This document shows, one piece after another, positions 1-8,476 of a DNA stretch of 53,291 bases. Under the pieces are notes generated by a model, which was not told where the DNA came from, did not search any database, and worked only from the letters and a program-made list of their open reading frames with translations. Within the stretch, counting starts at the first letter, position 1; the number at the start of each line of letters is the position of its first letter. Source of the stretch: Campylobacter sp. MIT 12-8780 (GTDB lineage Bacteria > Campylobacterota > Campylobacteria > Campylobacterales > Campylobacteraceae); NCBI RefSeq assembly GCF_006864535.1, contig NZ_QHLL01000012.1, positions 1 through 53,291 of the forward strand. Direction: 5' to 3'. The position numbers and the translations under genes are program-made.

Positions 1-222
1 CGATCAGCACTTGGGCTTTTAATGAGCTTGCATGAGTCAAAAAATAATTCTTTATTTGACATTTTAGCCATCGGTTTTGGCTTAACTTTGTTTGTGTTGT
101 ATGTTTCTGGCGTGATGATTACGCTTTTTGTAAGCAAGAAAAACCGCAAAGCACAATACCTTGCTATAGTTTTGGGTTGTGCGATCTGTCTTGTTTTTGC
201 ACTTCAAGCAACTTTATTTTAA
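1..222 (+). CDS. 3' end of a membrane protein, possibly PepSY-associated TM family (partial)
   Basis: The frame is open from base 1, so this is the C-terminal part of a longer gene that begins outside the window. About 73 residues are visible. They hold a conserved-looking LHESK stretch, then two hydrophobic segments (around LTLFVLYVSGVMITLF and YLAIVLGCAICLVFAL) separated by a basic SKKNRK turn. The pattern of a helix with an internal SG followed by basic residues resembles PepSY-associated transmembrane proteins, but the identification is weak. A hairpin at 280-301 ends transcription. Confidence 0.45.
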   Translation, partial: RSALGLLMSLHESKNNSLFDILAIGFGLTLFVLYVSGVMITLFVSKKNRKAQYLAIVLGCAICLVFALQATLF

Positions 223-279
223 AACTTTAATAAATTCTTTAGAGTAAAAAATTTAATTTTAAAAGCAAGAATTTAAAAA

Positions 280-301
280 CTAGCCCAAAAATTTGGGCTA
301 G
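280..301. terminator. Bidirectional terminator, copy 1
   Basis: Perfect stem CTAGCCC / GGGCTAG with an A/T-rich loop, lying between two convergent genes (plus-strand gene ending at 222, minus-strand gene ending at 308). It can serve both. Confidence 0.7.
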
Positions 302-307
302 ACTTAC

Positions 308-532
308 TTAGAAGTTAAGTAATTTGTTGATTTGTTTGCCAGCTTCTTCTTTAGCCGCTTCTTTAGCTTCTTCTTTTTTAGCAGCAGCTACTTCTTTAGC
401 GCTTTTGCCGCTCATTAATTGTCCAGCAACATCAGCACCTTGAGCTTTAGCAGCACCTTTTACAGCTTCATTTGCTAAAGCCACACTTGCACCAAGTAAA
501 GCAGCAAATGCTACAACGAGTAATTTTTTCAT
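308..532 (-). CDS. Small Ala/Lys/Glu-rich periplasmic protein, copy 1
   Basis: 74 aa. The N-terminus is a typical Sec signal peptide (MKKLLVVAFAALLGASVALA, cleavage after ALA). The mature part of about 54 residues is rich in Ala, Lys and Glu and probably one long charged helix (SAKEVAAAKKEEAKEAAKEE). There is no recognisable catalytic motif. A strong AAGGAGACACA precedes the ATG. Divergent from the EamA gene. Function unknown; the composition resembles small stress-related or envelope-associated helical proteins. An identical copy is at 2551-2775. Confidence 0.75.
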   Translation of the reverse strand: MKKLLVVAFAALLGASVALANEAVKGAAKAQGADVAGQLMSGKSAKEVAAAKKEEAKEAAKEEAGKQINKLLNF

Positions 533-618
533 TGTGTCTCCTTTAAGATAAATTGTGGTTGTGATTGTATCAAAAAAATAAAAACAAAAATTAAATTTGA
601 GCTTAAAATAAAAAATGT

Positions 619-624
619 TATAAT
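619..624 (+). promoter_or_regulatory. -10 box for the EamA gene, copy 1
   Basis: TATAAT lies 29 bp before the ATG at 653. A possible GTG start at 626 would fall almost on the transcription start, so the ATG at 653 is the better start. The same box recurs at 2862-2867. Confidence 0.6.
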
Positions 625-652
625 CGTGCTTTTAAACTTGGAGCAAAGCCTG

Positions 653-1558
653 ATGAGTGCGTCTAAAGAAAAGATTTTCTTTGTTTTTATGCTGATAGCG
701 ATGATGTTTTGGGGTGGTTCTTGGGTAAGCTCTAAGGTTTTGACACTCTATGCAAGTGCTTATATTATCGCTTTTTGGCGTTTTTTGATCGTTTTTATCG
801 GCGTTGTAATTTTGCTTTTTGTGTTTAAAATTTCAATCCGCTTTGAAAAACGCATTTTTAAATTCATACTTTTAGCCGGTTTGTGTAATGCTATTTATTC
901 TTTTTTATTATTTGCTGGACTCAATCAAGCAGACGCTGGCAAAAGCGGAGTTTTAACCACTACAATGACGCCCATTTTTGCATATATACTCACGCATATG
1001 TATTTGTGCTTCAAAGGAAAAATTCACTTCCTAGAACTTCCTAAAAATGAGCTTTTTGGACTTATTTTAGCCCTTATTTCAGGGGCTTTTTTGCTTGAAA
1101 TTCAAAGCTTTTCTACACTTTTAAATCCTTTCAATGTCTTTTTCTTGCTTGCAGCATTTGATTGGGCGGTGATGAGCCTTTTTACGCAAAAGATTAATTT
1201 GCACCCTTTAGCGATAAATTTCTATGTCACGCTTTTGGCGTTGCTGTGCTTTTCGCCGTGTTTTTTTCTACAAGAAACTTATAGTGTTTTTGACGCTGAT
1301 TGGATTTTTTGGCTGAATTTGGGCTTTTTGGCGATTTTATCAACTATAGTTGGCACAGGGATTTATTATCTAGGAATTCAGTATCTTGGGGCTTTTAGAG
1401 CAAATTCTTTTTTGCTTTTGGTGCCACTTTTTGCTTTGCTGATAAGTTATGTTTTTCTTGATGAAATTCCGAGTTTAAAAACGATTTTTGGTTCTGTTTT
1501 GGCTATTTTTGCGATTTATTTGATTAATATTTATGGTAAAAACTTAAGAAAAATTTAA
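653..1558 (+). CDS. EamA/DMT-family inner-membrane transporter, copy 1
   Basis: About 301 aa from the ATG at 653, which has GGAG 9 bases upstream. About ten hydrophobic segments are visible, as in the drug/metabolite transporter superfamily with two EamA repeats. The first helix carries the family-typical MMFWGGSWVSSK and the second holds an FWRF motif; the second half begins near FDWAVMSLFT. The substrate cannot be told from sequence; relatives export amino acids or metabolites. It precedes galU by about 50 bp, with a possible separate promoter (TTATAATCAG at about 1568). Identical to the copy at 2896-3801. Confidence 0.85.
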   Translation: MSASKEKIFFVFMLIAMMFWGGSWVSSKVLTLYASAYIIAFWRFLIVFIGVVILLFVFKISIRFEKRIFKFILLAGLCNAIYSFLLFAGLNQADAGKSGVLTTTMTPIFAYILTHMYLCFKGKIHFLELPKNELFGLILALISGAFLLEIQSFSTLLNPFNVFFLLAAFDWAVMSLFTQKINLHPLAINFYVTLLALLCFSPCFFLQETYSVFDADWIFWLNLGFLAILSTIVGTGIYYLGIQYLGAFRANSFLLLVPLFALLISYVFLDEIPSLKTIFGSVLAIFAIYLINIYGKNLRKI

Positions 1559-1609
1559 CATTTTTCGTTATAATCAGCTCAAAATTTTACTTAACAGCAA
1601 GGATAATTT

Positions 1610-2278
1610 ATGCTTCAAACTTGTATTTTTCCAGCCGCAGGATATGGCACTCGCTTTTTACCAGCCACTAAGGCTTTGCCTAAGGAAATGCTTCCTATAC
1701 TGACAAAACCACTTATTCATTATGGGGTTGATGAGGCTTTAGAAGCTGGTATGGATACTATGGGCTTTGTTACATGACGTGGAAAAAGGGCTTTGGAGGA
1801 TTATTTTGATACTTCTTATGAGCTAGAACATCAAATTTCAGGCACAAAAAAAGAATATCTGCTTGCTGAAATTCGCTCACTCATCACTCGTTGCACCTTT
1901 ACTTTTACAAGGCAAAATGAAATGAGAGGCTTAGGAGATGCTGTTTTAAAGGGTAGGGCTTTAGCTGGTGATGAAGCTTTTGGGGTGATATTAGCTGATG
2001 ATTTGTGTGTAAATGAGGACGGGCTTGGGGTTATGGCTCAAATGGTAAAAATTTATGAAAAATACCGCTGCACCGTAGTTGCTGTTATGGAAGTGCCAAA
2101 AGAGCAGGTTTCAAGCTATGGAGTTATCGCTGGAAACGCAGTAGAAGATAATCTCATCATGGTTAGCTCGATGATAGAAAAGCCAAGCATTGAAGAAGCC
2201 CCAAGCAATCTTGCTATCATAGGCAGATACATACTCACTCCAGCGATCAGCACTTGGGCTTTTAATGAGCTTGCATGA
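1610..2278 (+). pseudogene. galU: galU copy 1, broken by nonsense codon and 3' replacement
   Basis: Same sequence as the intact galU at 3853, but codon 56 is TGA (1775-1777) where the intact copy has GGA (Gly in VTGRGK). Beyond codon 211 the frame crosses the duplication joint and ends with eleven foreign codons (AISTWAFNELA) at 2276-2278. The nucleotide-binding N-terminus would be made as a 55-residue fragment only, and the reading frame from about 1793 has no proper start. Non-functional on two independent grounds. Confidence 0.9.
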
Positions 2279-2465
2279 GTCAAAAAATAATTCTTTATTT
2301 GACATTTTAGCCATCGGTTTTGGCTTAACTTTGTTTGTGTTGTATGTTTCTGGCGTGATGATTACGCTTTTTGTAAGCAAGAAAAACCGCAAAGCACAAT
2401 ACCTTGCTATAGTTTTGGGTTGTGCGATCTGTCTTGTTTTTGCACTTCAAGCAACTTTATTTTAA
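2244..2465 (+). pseudogene. 5'-truncated copy of the membrane gene
   Basis: Copy of 1-222. The duplication joint places it directly behind broken galU sequence, in a different frame, so it has lost its real 5' part. A translation start inside it (ATG 2265) would give only 66 residues with two membrane segments and no visible ribosome binding site. Probably a non-functional by-product of the duplication. Confidence 0.6.
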
Positions 2466-2522
2466 AACTTTAATAAATTCTTTAGAGTAAAAAATTTAAT
2501 TTTAAAAGCAAGAATTTAAAAA

Positions 2523-2544
2523 CTAGCCCAAAAATTTGGGCTAG
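2523..2544. terminator. Bidirectional terminator, copy 2
   Basis: Identical to the hairpin at 280-301. Confidence 0.65.
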
Positions 2545-2550
2545 ACTTAC

Positions 2551-2775
2551 TTAGAAGTTAAGTAATTTGTTGATTTGTTTGCCAGCTTCTTCTTTAGCCG
2601 CTTCTTTAGCTTCTTCTTTTTTAGCAGCAGCTACTTCTTTAGCGCTTTTGCCGCTCATTAATTGTCCAGCAACATCAGCACCTTGAGCTTTAGCAGCACC
2701 TTTTACAGCTTCATTTGCTAAAGCCACACTTGCACCAAGTAAAGCAGCAAATGCTACAACGAGTAATTTTTTCAT
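2551..2775 (-). CDS. Small Ala/Lys/Glu-rich periplasmic protein, copy 2
   Basis: Identical to the 74-aa protein at 308-532: Sec signal peptide followed by a charged alanine-rich helix. The full gene, its ribosome site and its upstream region are all inside the duplicated unit, so both copies should be expressed if the duplication is real. Confidence 0.7.
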   Translation of the reverse strand: MKKLLVVAFAALLGASVALANEAVKGAAKAQGADVAGQLMSGKSAKEVAAAKKEEAKEAAKEEAGKQINKLLNF

Positions 2776-2895
2776 TGTGTCTCCTTTAAGATAAATTGTG
2801 GTTGTGATTGTATCAAAAAAATAAAAACAAAAATTAAATTTGAGCTTAAAATAAAAAATGTTATAATCGTGCTTTTAAACTTGGAGCAAAGCCTG

Positions 2896-3801
2896 ATGAG
2901 TGCGTCTAAAGAAAAGATTTTCTTTGTTTTTATGCTGATAGCGATGATGTTTTGGGGTGGTTCTTGGGTAAGCTCTAAGGTTTTGACACTCTATGCAAGT
3001 GCTTATATTATCGCTTTTTGGCGTTTTTTGATCGTTTTTATCGGCGTTGTAATTTTGCTTTTTGTGTTTAAAATTTCAATCCGCTTTGAAAAACGCATTT
3101 TTAAATTCATACTTTTAGCCGGTTTGTGTAATGCTATTTATTCTTTTTTATTATTTGCTGGACTCAATCAAGCAGACGCTGGCAAAAGCGGAGTTTTAAC
3201 CACTACAATGACGCCCATTTTTGCATATATACTCACGCATATGTATTTGTGCTTCAAAGGAAAAATTCACTTCCTAGAACTTCCTAAAAATGAGCTTTTT
3301 GGACTTATTTTAGCCCTTATTTCAGGGGCTTTTTTGCTTGAAATTCAAAGCTTTTCTACACTTTTAAATCCTTTCAATGTCTTTTTCTTGCTTGCAGCAT
3401 TTGATTGGGCGGTGATGAGCCTTTTTACGCAAAAGATTAATTTGCACCCTTTAGCGATAAATTTCTATGTCACGCTTTTGGCGTTGCTGTGCTTTTCGCC
3501 GTGTTTTTTTCTACAAGAAACTTATAGTGTTTTTGACGCTGATTGGATTTTTTGGCTGAATTTGGGCTTTTTGGCGATTTTATCAACTATAGTTGGCACA
3601 GGGATTTATTATCTAGGAATTCAGTATCTTGGGGCTTTTAGAGCAAATTCTTTTTTGCTTTTGGTGCCACTTTTTGCTTTGCTGATAAGTTATGTTTTTC
3701 TTGATGAAATTCCGAGTTTAAAAACGATTTTTGGTTCTGTTTTGGCTATTTTTGCGATTTATTTGATTAATATTTATGGTAAAAACTTAAGAAAAATTTA
3801 A
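2896..3801 (+). CDS. EamA/DMT-family inner-membrane transporter, copy 2
   Basis: Identical to the gene at 653-1558, with promoter and ribosome site. This copy precedes the intact galU. Ten-helix DMT transporter of unknown substrate. If the duplication is genuine its gene dose is doubled. Confidence 0.85.
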   Translation: MSASKEKIFFVFMLIAMMFWGGSWVSSKVLTLYASAYIIAFWRFLIVFIGVVILLFVFKISIRFEKRIFKFILLAGLCNAIYSFLLFAGLNQADAGKSGVLTTTMTPIFAYILTHMYLCFKGKIHFLELPKNELFGLILALISGAFLLEIQSFSTLLNPFNVFFLLAAFDWAVMSLFTQKINLHPLAINFYVTLLALLCFSPCFFLQETYSVFDADWIFWLNLGFLAILSTIVGTGIYYLGIQYLGAFRANSFLLLVPLFALLISYVFLDEIPSLKTIFGSVLAIFAIYLINIYGKNLRKI

Positions 3802-3852
3802 CATTTTTCGTTATAATCAGCTCAAAATTTTACTTAACAGCAAGGATAATTT

Positions 3853-4677
3853 ATGCTTCAAACTTGTATTTTTCCAGCCGCAGGATATGGCACTCGCTTT
3901 TTACCAGCCACTAAGGCTTTGCCTAAGGAAATGCTTCCTATACTGACAAAACCACTTATTCATTATGGGGTTGATGAGGCTTTAGAAGCTGGTATGGATA
4001 CTATGGGCTTTGTTACAGGACGTGGAAAAAGGGCTTTGGAGGATTATTTTGATACTTCTTATGAGCTAGAACATCAAATTTCAGGCACAAAAAAAGAATA
4101 TCTGCTTGCTGAAATTCGCTCACTCATCACTCGTTGCACCTTTACTTTTACAAGGCAAAATGAAATGAGAGGCTTAGGAGATGCTGTTTTAAAGGGTAGG
4201 GCTTTAGCTGGTGATGAAGCTTTTGGGGTGATATTAGCTGATGATTTGTGTGTAAATGAGGACGGGCTTGGGGTTATGGCTCAAATGGTAAAAATTTATG
4301 AAAAATACCGCTGCACCGTAGTTGCTGTTATGGAAGTGCCAAAAGAGCAGGTTTCAAGCTATGGAGTTATCGCTGGAAACGCAGTAGAAGATAATCTCAT
4401 CATGGTTAGCTCGATGATAGAAAAGCCAAGCATTGAAGAAGCCCCAAGCAATCTTGCTATCATAGGCAGATACATACTCACTCCAGATATTTTTGGTATT
4501 TTAGAAAATACAAAGGCTGGCAAAAACGGCGAAATTCAGCTCACTGACGCGCTTTTGGCTCAAGCTACAAATGGCATGGTTTTAGCTTATAAATTTGAGG
4601 GCAAAAGATTTGATTGCGGTTCTGTAGAAGGCTTTGTTGAGGCGACGAATTATTTTTATGGCAAGAGCAAATGCTAA
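3853..4677 (+). CDS. galU: UTP-glucose-1-phosphate uridylyltransferase
   Basis: 274 aa, the normal bacterial GalU length. It makes UDP-glucose from UTP and glucose-1-phosphate for surface polysaccharides and glycan precursors. The N-terminal nucleotide-binding loop [15 protein letters not shown] is present at residues 7-21, followed by KEMLPI and further along the family-typical ILADDL near residue 130 and GEIQLTDAL near 230. AAGGATAATTT precedes the ATG. The stop overlaps the pgi start (ATGCTAA), so the two are co-translated, as in C. jejuni. This is the functional copy of the duplicated gene. Confidence 0.95.
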   Translation: MLQTCIFPAAGYGTRFLPATKALPKEMLPILTKPLIHYGVDEALEAGMDTMGFVTGRGKRALEDYFDTSYELEHQISGTKKEYLLAEIRSLITRCTFTFTRQNEMRGLGDAVLKGRALAGDEAFGVILADDLCVNEDGLGVMAQMVKIYEKYRCTVVAVMEVPKEQVSSYGVIAGNAVEDNLIMVSSMIEKPSIEEAPSNLAIIGRYILTPDIFGILENTKAGKNGEIQLTDALLAQATNGMVLAYKFEGKRFDCGSVEGFVEATNYFYGKSKC

Positions 4678-5888
4678 ACAATCACTTTTTTTTTAAAACT
4701 GCTCAGCTTGATACCATAAAAGCTTATGCGCAACGCATTAATGATGAGTTTGAGAGTAAAGAGATAGGGTATTATCATTTAGCTGATAATACTGGCTTAA
4801 TTTCTGAATGCGAGCAGTATTTTCAAAACAAAACTTATAAAAATGTAATCTTGCTTGGCATGGGTGGTTCAAGCTGTGGAGTAAAGGCTTTAAGAGACTT
4901 TTTAGTCCAGCAAGATAAAGGCAAATGCAAGCTTTTTATACTTGATAATAGCTCAAATCTTAGCCTTACAAAAGTGCTTGATGAGGTGAATTTAGAAGAT
5001 AGTCTTTTTATAGTGGCGAGTAAAACCGGCACGACTATAGAAGTTGTGAGTCTTTTTAAGCTTATTATGGCTCATTTTAAGCTTGAAATGAAGGATTTAT
5101 CTAAGAATTTCATCTTTATCACTGATGAAAACTCAAAGCTTCATAAACTTGGCGAGCAGCTTAGTGTAAAATGCTTTTTAATCCCAGCTAATGTTGGCGG
5201 TCGTTTTAGCGTGCTTTCAGCTGTGGGCGTGGTGCCACTTTTTGTGTGCGGATATGATGTTAAAGCCTTGCTTGATGGAGCTTTGACGTGCAAGAAAGAT
5301 TTTTTTGAGAAAAAACAAGAAAGCATTTTGCAAAAAGCCTATCATTACTGCACGCATAAATATGCAAATATCAGCGTTTTGTTTAGTTATGGCGATGCTT
5401 TTAAGGGTTTTAATGAATGGTTTGTCCAGCTTATCGCTGAGAGTTTGGGTAAAAAGCAAGGCTATAAAAGGCTTGGCATTACGCCTATAGCCTTAATTGG
5501 AGCTAGGGATCAGCACAGTTTCTTACAACTCATTATGCAAGGTCCAAAGGATAAAATGGTGACTTTTTTAAGGGTAAAAGAGCTTGAAAAATCCATGTGT
5601 ATCCCTAAACTTTCTTTACCTTACTTAGAGGATTGTGATTTTAGCAATGGAGTTGATTTGCAAAAACTTCTTAATGCGCAGTGTGAAGCGACTTTGCAAG
5701 CTTTAGTAGCTGAAAATTTAAGCGTTGATTTAATCGAGCTTGATAGGCTTGATGAGTGGCATGGTGGGTATTTGATGTATCATTATGAGCTTTTAACTTC
5801 AGCGTGTGGAGTAATGCTTGGTATTAATACCTACGATCAGCCCGGTGTTGAGGTTGGTAAGCTTATCTTAAAAAAAATCTTATCTTAA
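4671..5888 (+). CDS. pgi: Glucose-6-phosphate isomerase
   Basis: 405 aa, the short epsilonproteobacterial form (E. coli Pgi is about 550). It interconverts glucose-6-phosphate and fructose-6-phosphate in the cytoplasm, mainly gluconeogenic in this group. Visible signatures: MGGSSCGVKALRDF (sugar-phosphate binding), SKTGTTIEV near residue 120, PGI signature NVGGRFSVLSAVG near 175, and the C-terminal signature around YDQPGVEVGK. Overlaps galU by 7 bp. Supplies glucose-6-phosphate upstream of GalU. Confidence 0.95.
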   Translation: MLNNHFFFKTAQLDTIKAYAQRINDEFESKEIGYYHLADNTGLISECEQYFQNKTYKNVILLGMGGSSCGVKALRDFLVQQDKGKCKLFILDNSSNLSLTKVLDEVNLEDSLFIVASKTGTTIEVVSLFKLIMAHFKLEMKDLSKNFIFITDENSKLHKLGEQLSVKCFLIPANVGGRFSVLSAVGVVPLFVCGYDVKALLDGALTCKKDFFEKKQESILQKAYHYCTHKYANISVLFSYGDAFKGFNEWFVQLIAESLGKKQGYKRLGITPIALIGARDQHSFLQLIMQGPKDKMVTFLRVKELEKSMCIPKLSLPYLEDCDFSNGVDLQKLLNAQCEATLQALVAENLSVDLIELDRLDEWHGGYLMYHYELLTSACGVMLGINTYDQPGVEVGKLILKKILS

Positions 5889-5901
5889 AAAAGGAAAAAC
5901 T

Positions 5902-6288
5902 ATGCGTTATGGTGAAAAAGAGATTAAAGAATTTGATGTAGAAAAGGACTTAGAACTTTGGGAAAACAAAGCTGAAAATGATTATATCATCAAAATTTCT
6001 TTGCCTGAGTTTATGTGCTTGTGTCCAAGAAGTGGCTATCCAGACTTTGCGACTTTAAATTTAGAATATATCCCTGATCAATTTGTCGTCGAGCTTAAAG
6101 CTATTAAAATTTATATCAACTCTTTTATGTATAAAAATATCAGCCACGAAGCTGTGGTCAATGAAATTTACAGCACTTTAAAAGCGAAGTTAAAACCAAA
6201 GTGGATTAAACTTGAGGCAGATTTTAACCCTCGTGGAAATGTGCATACTATCATTGAATGCCGTTCTGATCTAGTTGTGCCAAAATGA
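5902..6288 (+). CDS. queF: NADPH-dependent 7-cyano-7-deazaguanine reductase (preQ0 reductase)
   Basis: 128 aa, the unimodular YkvM-type QueF. It reduces the nitrile of preQ0 to the amine preQ1 in queuosine tRNA modification. The catalytic cysteine lies in CLCPRSGYPD (residues about 35-44), and the NADPH/substrate segment is VVELKAIKIYINSF. Ends with FNPRGNVHT, also conserved. Preceded by AAAAGGAAAAACT, 13 bp after pgi, so probably in the same transcript. A terminator follows at 6358. Confidence 0.93.
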   Translation: MRYGEKEIKEFDVEKDLELWENKAENDYIIKISLPEFMCLCPRSGYPDFATLNLEYIPDQFVVELKAIKIYINSFMYKNISHEAVVNEIYSTLKAKLKPKWIKLEADFNPRGNVHTIIECRSDLVVPK

Positions 6289-6357
6289 AACTTTTTGCAC
6301 TCTTAAGCCTTATGAGAAAGAGCTTTTAAAAGCACAAAAGCTTCAAAAACTCTTTCA

Positions 6358-6379
6358 AATACCTTGAATTTAAGGTATT
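6358..6379 (+). terminator. Terminator after queF
   Basis: Stem AATACCTT / AAGGTATT with a six-base loop, followed by TTCTAAA. Ends the galU-pgi-queF unit; the tail is weak in T. Confidence 0.6.
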
Positions 6380-6470
6380 TTCTAAAAATATTTTTTATTT
6401 TATCTTTCACGCTCACTTCACACAAAAAGTATAAACTTGCACTTACTAAAACATTTTTAAGGAGAAAGAA

Positions 6471-6806
6471 ATGAAAACAAAACTTATCCCTGCTATTTTA
6501 GCATGCTCTGCAATCCTTGCAAGCGCAAACCCAGCCGCTACTGCGCCAGCTCCAGCTCAAGCCCCTGCAGTTGCACCAGCTCCGGTTGCTCCATATCCTG
6601 TGTATCCACAACAAGCTGTGCCACCACAAGATTATTTTAATGGTTTGCCAAAAAACATTAACGCTCAAATTCAAAAGCTCTATCCGGGCGCATTTATTGT
6701 TGATATGGATTGGGAAGCGTATGGCTATGAGATCAAGCTTAACAATTTTATGGAGCTTTATTTTGATCGCAATGGCAACTTTTTAGGGCAAAAATTTGAC
6801 GATTAA
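6471..6806 (+). CDS. Periplasmic PepSY-like domain protein
   Basis: 111 aa. Sec signal peptide (residues 1-19, cleavage near ASA), then a Pro/Ala-rich linker (residues about 20-50) and a single PepSY-like domain: INAQIQKLYPG, followed by DMDWEAYGYEIKL and ELYFDRNGNFL. Such domains of the COG3212/PF11396 type are small periplasmic folds, often induced by envelope or metal stress, with no catalytic activity known. AAGGAGAAAGAA precedes the start. Single gene with its own terminators at 6809-6854. Confidence 0.75.
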   Translation: MKTKLIPAILACSAILASANPAATAPAPAQAPAVAPAPVAPYPVYPQQAVPPQDYFNGLPKNINAQIQKLYPGAFIVDMDWEAYGYEIKLNNFMELYFDRNGNFLGQKFDD

Positions 6807-6808
6807 TC

Positions 6809-6854
6809 AGCTTTAAATAAAGCTTTTTTTGCAAAGAGTAGGCTTGCTCTTTGC
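6809..6854 (+). terminator. Two consecutive terminators
   Basis: First stem AGCTTTA / TAAAGCT (6809-6824) followed by seven T. Second stem GCAAAGAG / CTCTTTGC (6831-6854) followed by ATTTTTTT. Both fit intrinsic terminators for the PepSY-like gene. Confidence 0.8.
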
Positions 6855-6944
6855 ATTTTTTTACTTTCTTTTTCAAACTTCCCTTAGATAAATACAAATT
6901 TATATTATAATTACACAATTTTAAACCAAATAAGGAAAAAAACA

Positions 6945-7154
6945 ATGGCAAAAGACGCAAACGGCACGACGCTTGAGGCTGGCGATAGTGTAAGTGTGAT
7001 TAAGGATTTAAAGATCAAAGGAGCAAGCCACACCTTAAAAAGGGGCAGTGTGATTAAAAATATCAAACTCACAAGCAAAGAAGGCGAGATTGAAGCGCGT
7101 GTGGATAAGCTTGGTGTTATCGTGCTGAAAACTGAGTTTTTAAAGAAAATTTAA
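6945..7154 (+). CDS. YjdM/PhnA C-terminal-domain protein
   Basis: 69 aa. It matches the C-terminal domain of the YjdM (formerly PhnA) family: KDANGTTLEAGDSVSVIKDL, KIKGAS, KRGSVIKNIKLT and VLKTEFLKK. The zinc-ribbon N-terminal domain of longer members is absent, as is usual in epsilonproteobacteria. The family's role is unknown despite the phosphonate label. TATAAT-like box at about 6901 and AAGGAAAAAAAC before the ATG. The stop codon TAA lies directly before the next gene. Confidence 0.85.
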   Translation: MAKDANGTTLEAGDSVSVIKDLKIKGASHTLKRGSVIKNIKLTSKEGEIEARVDKLGVIVLKTEFLKKI

Positions 7155-7163
7155 GGGTTTGTT

Positions 7164-8363
7164 TTGAGGCTTTTGTTTGTCTTAAGGGGCAATTATTTTA
7201 ACGCTCAAAAAGAATGGCTCGCAAAAAACGAGCTGTTAAATTATACCTTAGATTTAGAAGAACTTCGCTTTTTAGCAGGTGGATATAAAATGTTAAGCAA
7301 TGGCTACAAAAGCCTTGATTACCGCAATGCAAGCGAAATTTTAGAGCATTTGTTTAAGCTTTTAGAGCTAAGAATGAACAAAGGCGAGCTTTGTATAGTC
7401 AATGCTCCAAATGCAAACAATTCCATACTTAAAGAGTATAAAGACTTAGCCTTAAAATACCGCTATGAGCTATTTATCATCGAGTTTAACACCTTAAATT
7501 TAGAAGAAGTAAAGCTTAAAAACTTCATCATCGCTCAGCAAAAGGGCGTTTTTATCCCAGAACATATACTTGAGGCTATTGATTATGCTTTGCAAAAAGA
7601 AAAAATTGCTAAGAAATTTAAAGTTATCAAACCTTATGAATTTAAAGAGTATTTATATCAAATTCGCGATCTTAGCGCATACAAAAAAATCCACCACATA
7701 GGCGATATACAAGGTTGTTTTAGCGTGCTTAAAAAAGCGATTAATAAGATTAAAAAAGATGAATTTTATGTATTTTTGGGCGATTATATAGACAGAGGCA
7801 TAGAAAATGCTAAGGTGATCAAATGGCTTTTAAAGATCAAAGGGCTTGAAAATGTGATCTTGCTTGAAGGAAACCACGAAAGACATCTTATCAAATGGGC
7901 GTTAAATCAAACTGCAAGTTCAAAAGAATTTAATGAAAATACACTCAAAGACTTTAAAAAAGAAAAGCTGACAAAAGAGGACGCAAGGGCTTTGTATCCA
8001 CATTTTAAAGAATGCTTTTGTTATCAATTTGAAGAAAAGATCATCTTTTGTTCGCATGGAGGCTTAAATTTTTTGCCAGAAAATTTGGCTCACTTAAGCT
8101 TTATATCAAGTGAAGAGTTTATCTACGGCGTAGGCTCGTATGATGAAAGTCAGTATATAGCCCAGCAATTTTGCGAAAACACCCCAAGCAACACTTACGA
8201 GCTTTTTGGACACCGCAACCGCCAAAAGCTTCCCATTCAGCTTGCAAGCAGAGCTTTTTTGCTTGAAGGCAAAGTCGATGCTGGGGGCTTTTTGCGTGTG
8301 GTAACCTTGAGTAAAAAAGGCTTTGAGTGCAAAGAGATCAAAAATGATGTATTTAGAAAATAG
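7164..8363 (+). CDS. Metallophosphoesterase with N-terminal degenerate kinase-like domain
   Basis: 399 aa from a TTG start; AAGGG (7153-7157) overlaps the previous stop and there is an in-frame stop just upstream. The C-terminal half is a calcineurin-like phosphoesterase: GDIQGC (about residue 180), GDYIDRG (about 206), GNHERH (about 235) and a later FCSHGGLNFL, so the metal-binding residues are present. The N-terminal 170 residues have the layout of the polynucleotide-kinase domain fused to phosphatases in Pnkp-like proteins, but the expected P-loop is replaced by LRGNYFNAQKEW, without GKS/T. Possible roles: RNA or nucleotide phosphatase. The domain call for the N-terminus is an inference. 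Confidence 0.75.
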   Translation: MRLLFVLRGNYFNAQKEWLAKNELLNYTLDLEELRFLAGGYKMLSNGYKSLDYRNASEILEHLFKLLELRMNKGELCIVNAPNANNSILKEYKDLALKYRYELFIIEFNTLNLEEVKLKNFIIAQQKGVFIPEHILEAIDYALQKEKIAKKFKVIKPYEFKEYLYQIRDLSAYKKIHHIGDIQGCFSVLKKAINKIKKDEFYVFLGDYIDRGIENAKVIKWLLKIKGLENVILLEGNHERHLIKWALNQTASSKEFNENTLKDFKKEKLTKEDARALYPHFKECFCYQFEEKIIFCSHGGLNFLPENLAHLSFISSEEFIYGVGSYDESQYIAQQFCENTPSNTYELFGHRNRQKLPIQLASRAFLLEGKVDAGGFLRVVTLSKKGFECKEIKNDVFRK

Positions 8364-8476
8364 CAAGAAGCATTTTAAGCCAATCTTTTTAGTTTAAATT
8401 ACAAGTTTTTTAAATCCTTAAAATCTTGAATTTATGTTACAATTAAGCTAAAAATTCATAATCAAGGAAAAAAGAA

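Larger units (their letters stand above)
1..2243 (+). repeat. Tandem duplication, unit 1
   Basis: Positions 1-2243 recur immediately at 2244-4486 in the same orientation. The encoded proteins are identical in the two units, and the only base difference I found is T at 1775 against G at 4018, which creates a stop in galU. The unit holds the 3' end of a membrane gene, a small minus-strand periplasmic gene, an EamA transporter and the first 211 codons of galU. No longer repeat or IS end is visible at the joint (2243/2244). The window starts exactly on the unit boundary, so an assembly artefact must be considered. Confidence 0.95.
2244..4486 (+). repeat. Tandem duplication, unit 2
   Basis: Second copy of the 2243-bp unit. 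Its right end runs into the true continuation of galU (from 4487), so the galU here is complete. Its left end is joined to codon 211 of the broken galU copy, so the membrane gene at its start lacks its upstream part. The very high identity means a very recent event, or a duplicated contig end. Confidence 0.95.

Noticed and set aside
2111-2392. 93-aa minus-strand ORF across the duplication joint.
   Set aside because: Antisense of galU and the joint; no ribosome site and it exists only because of the duplication.
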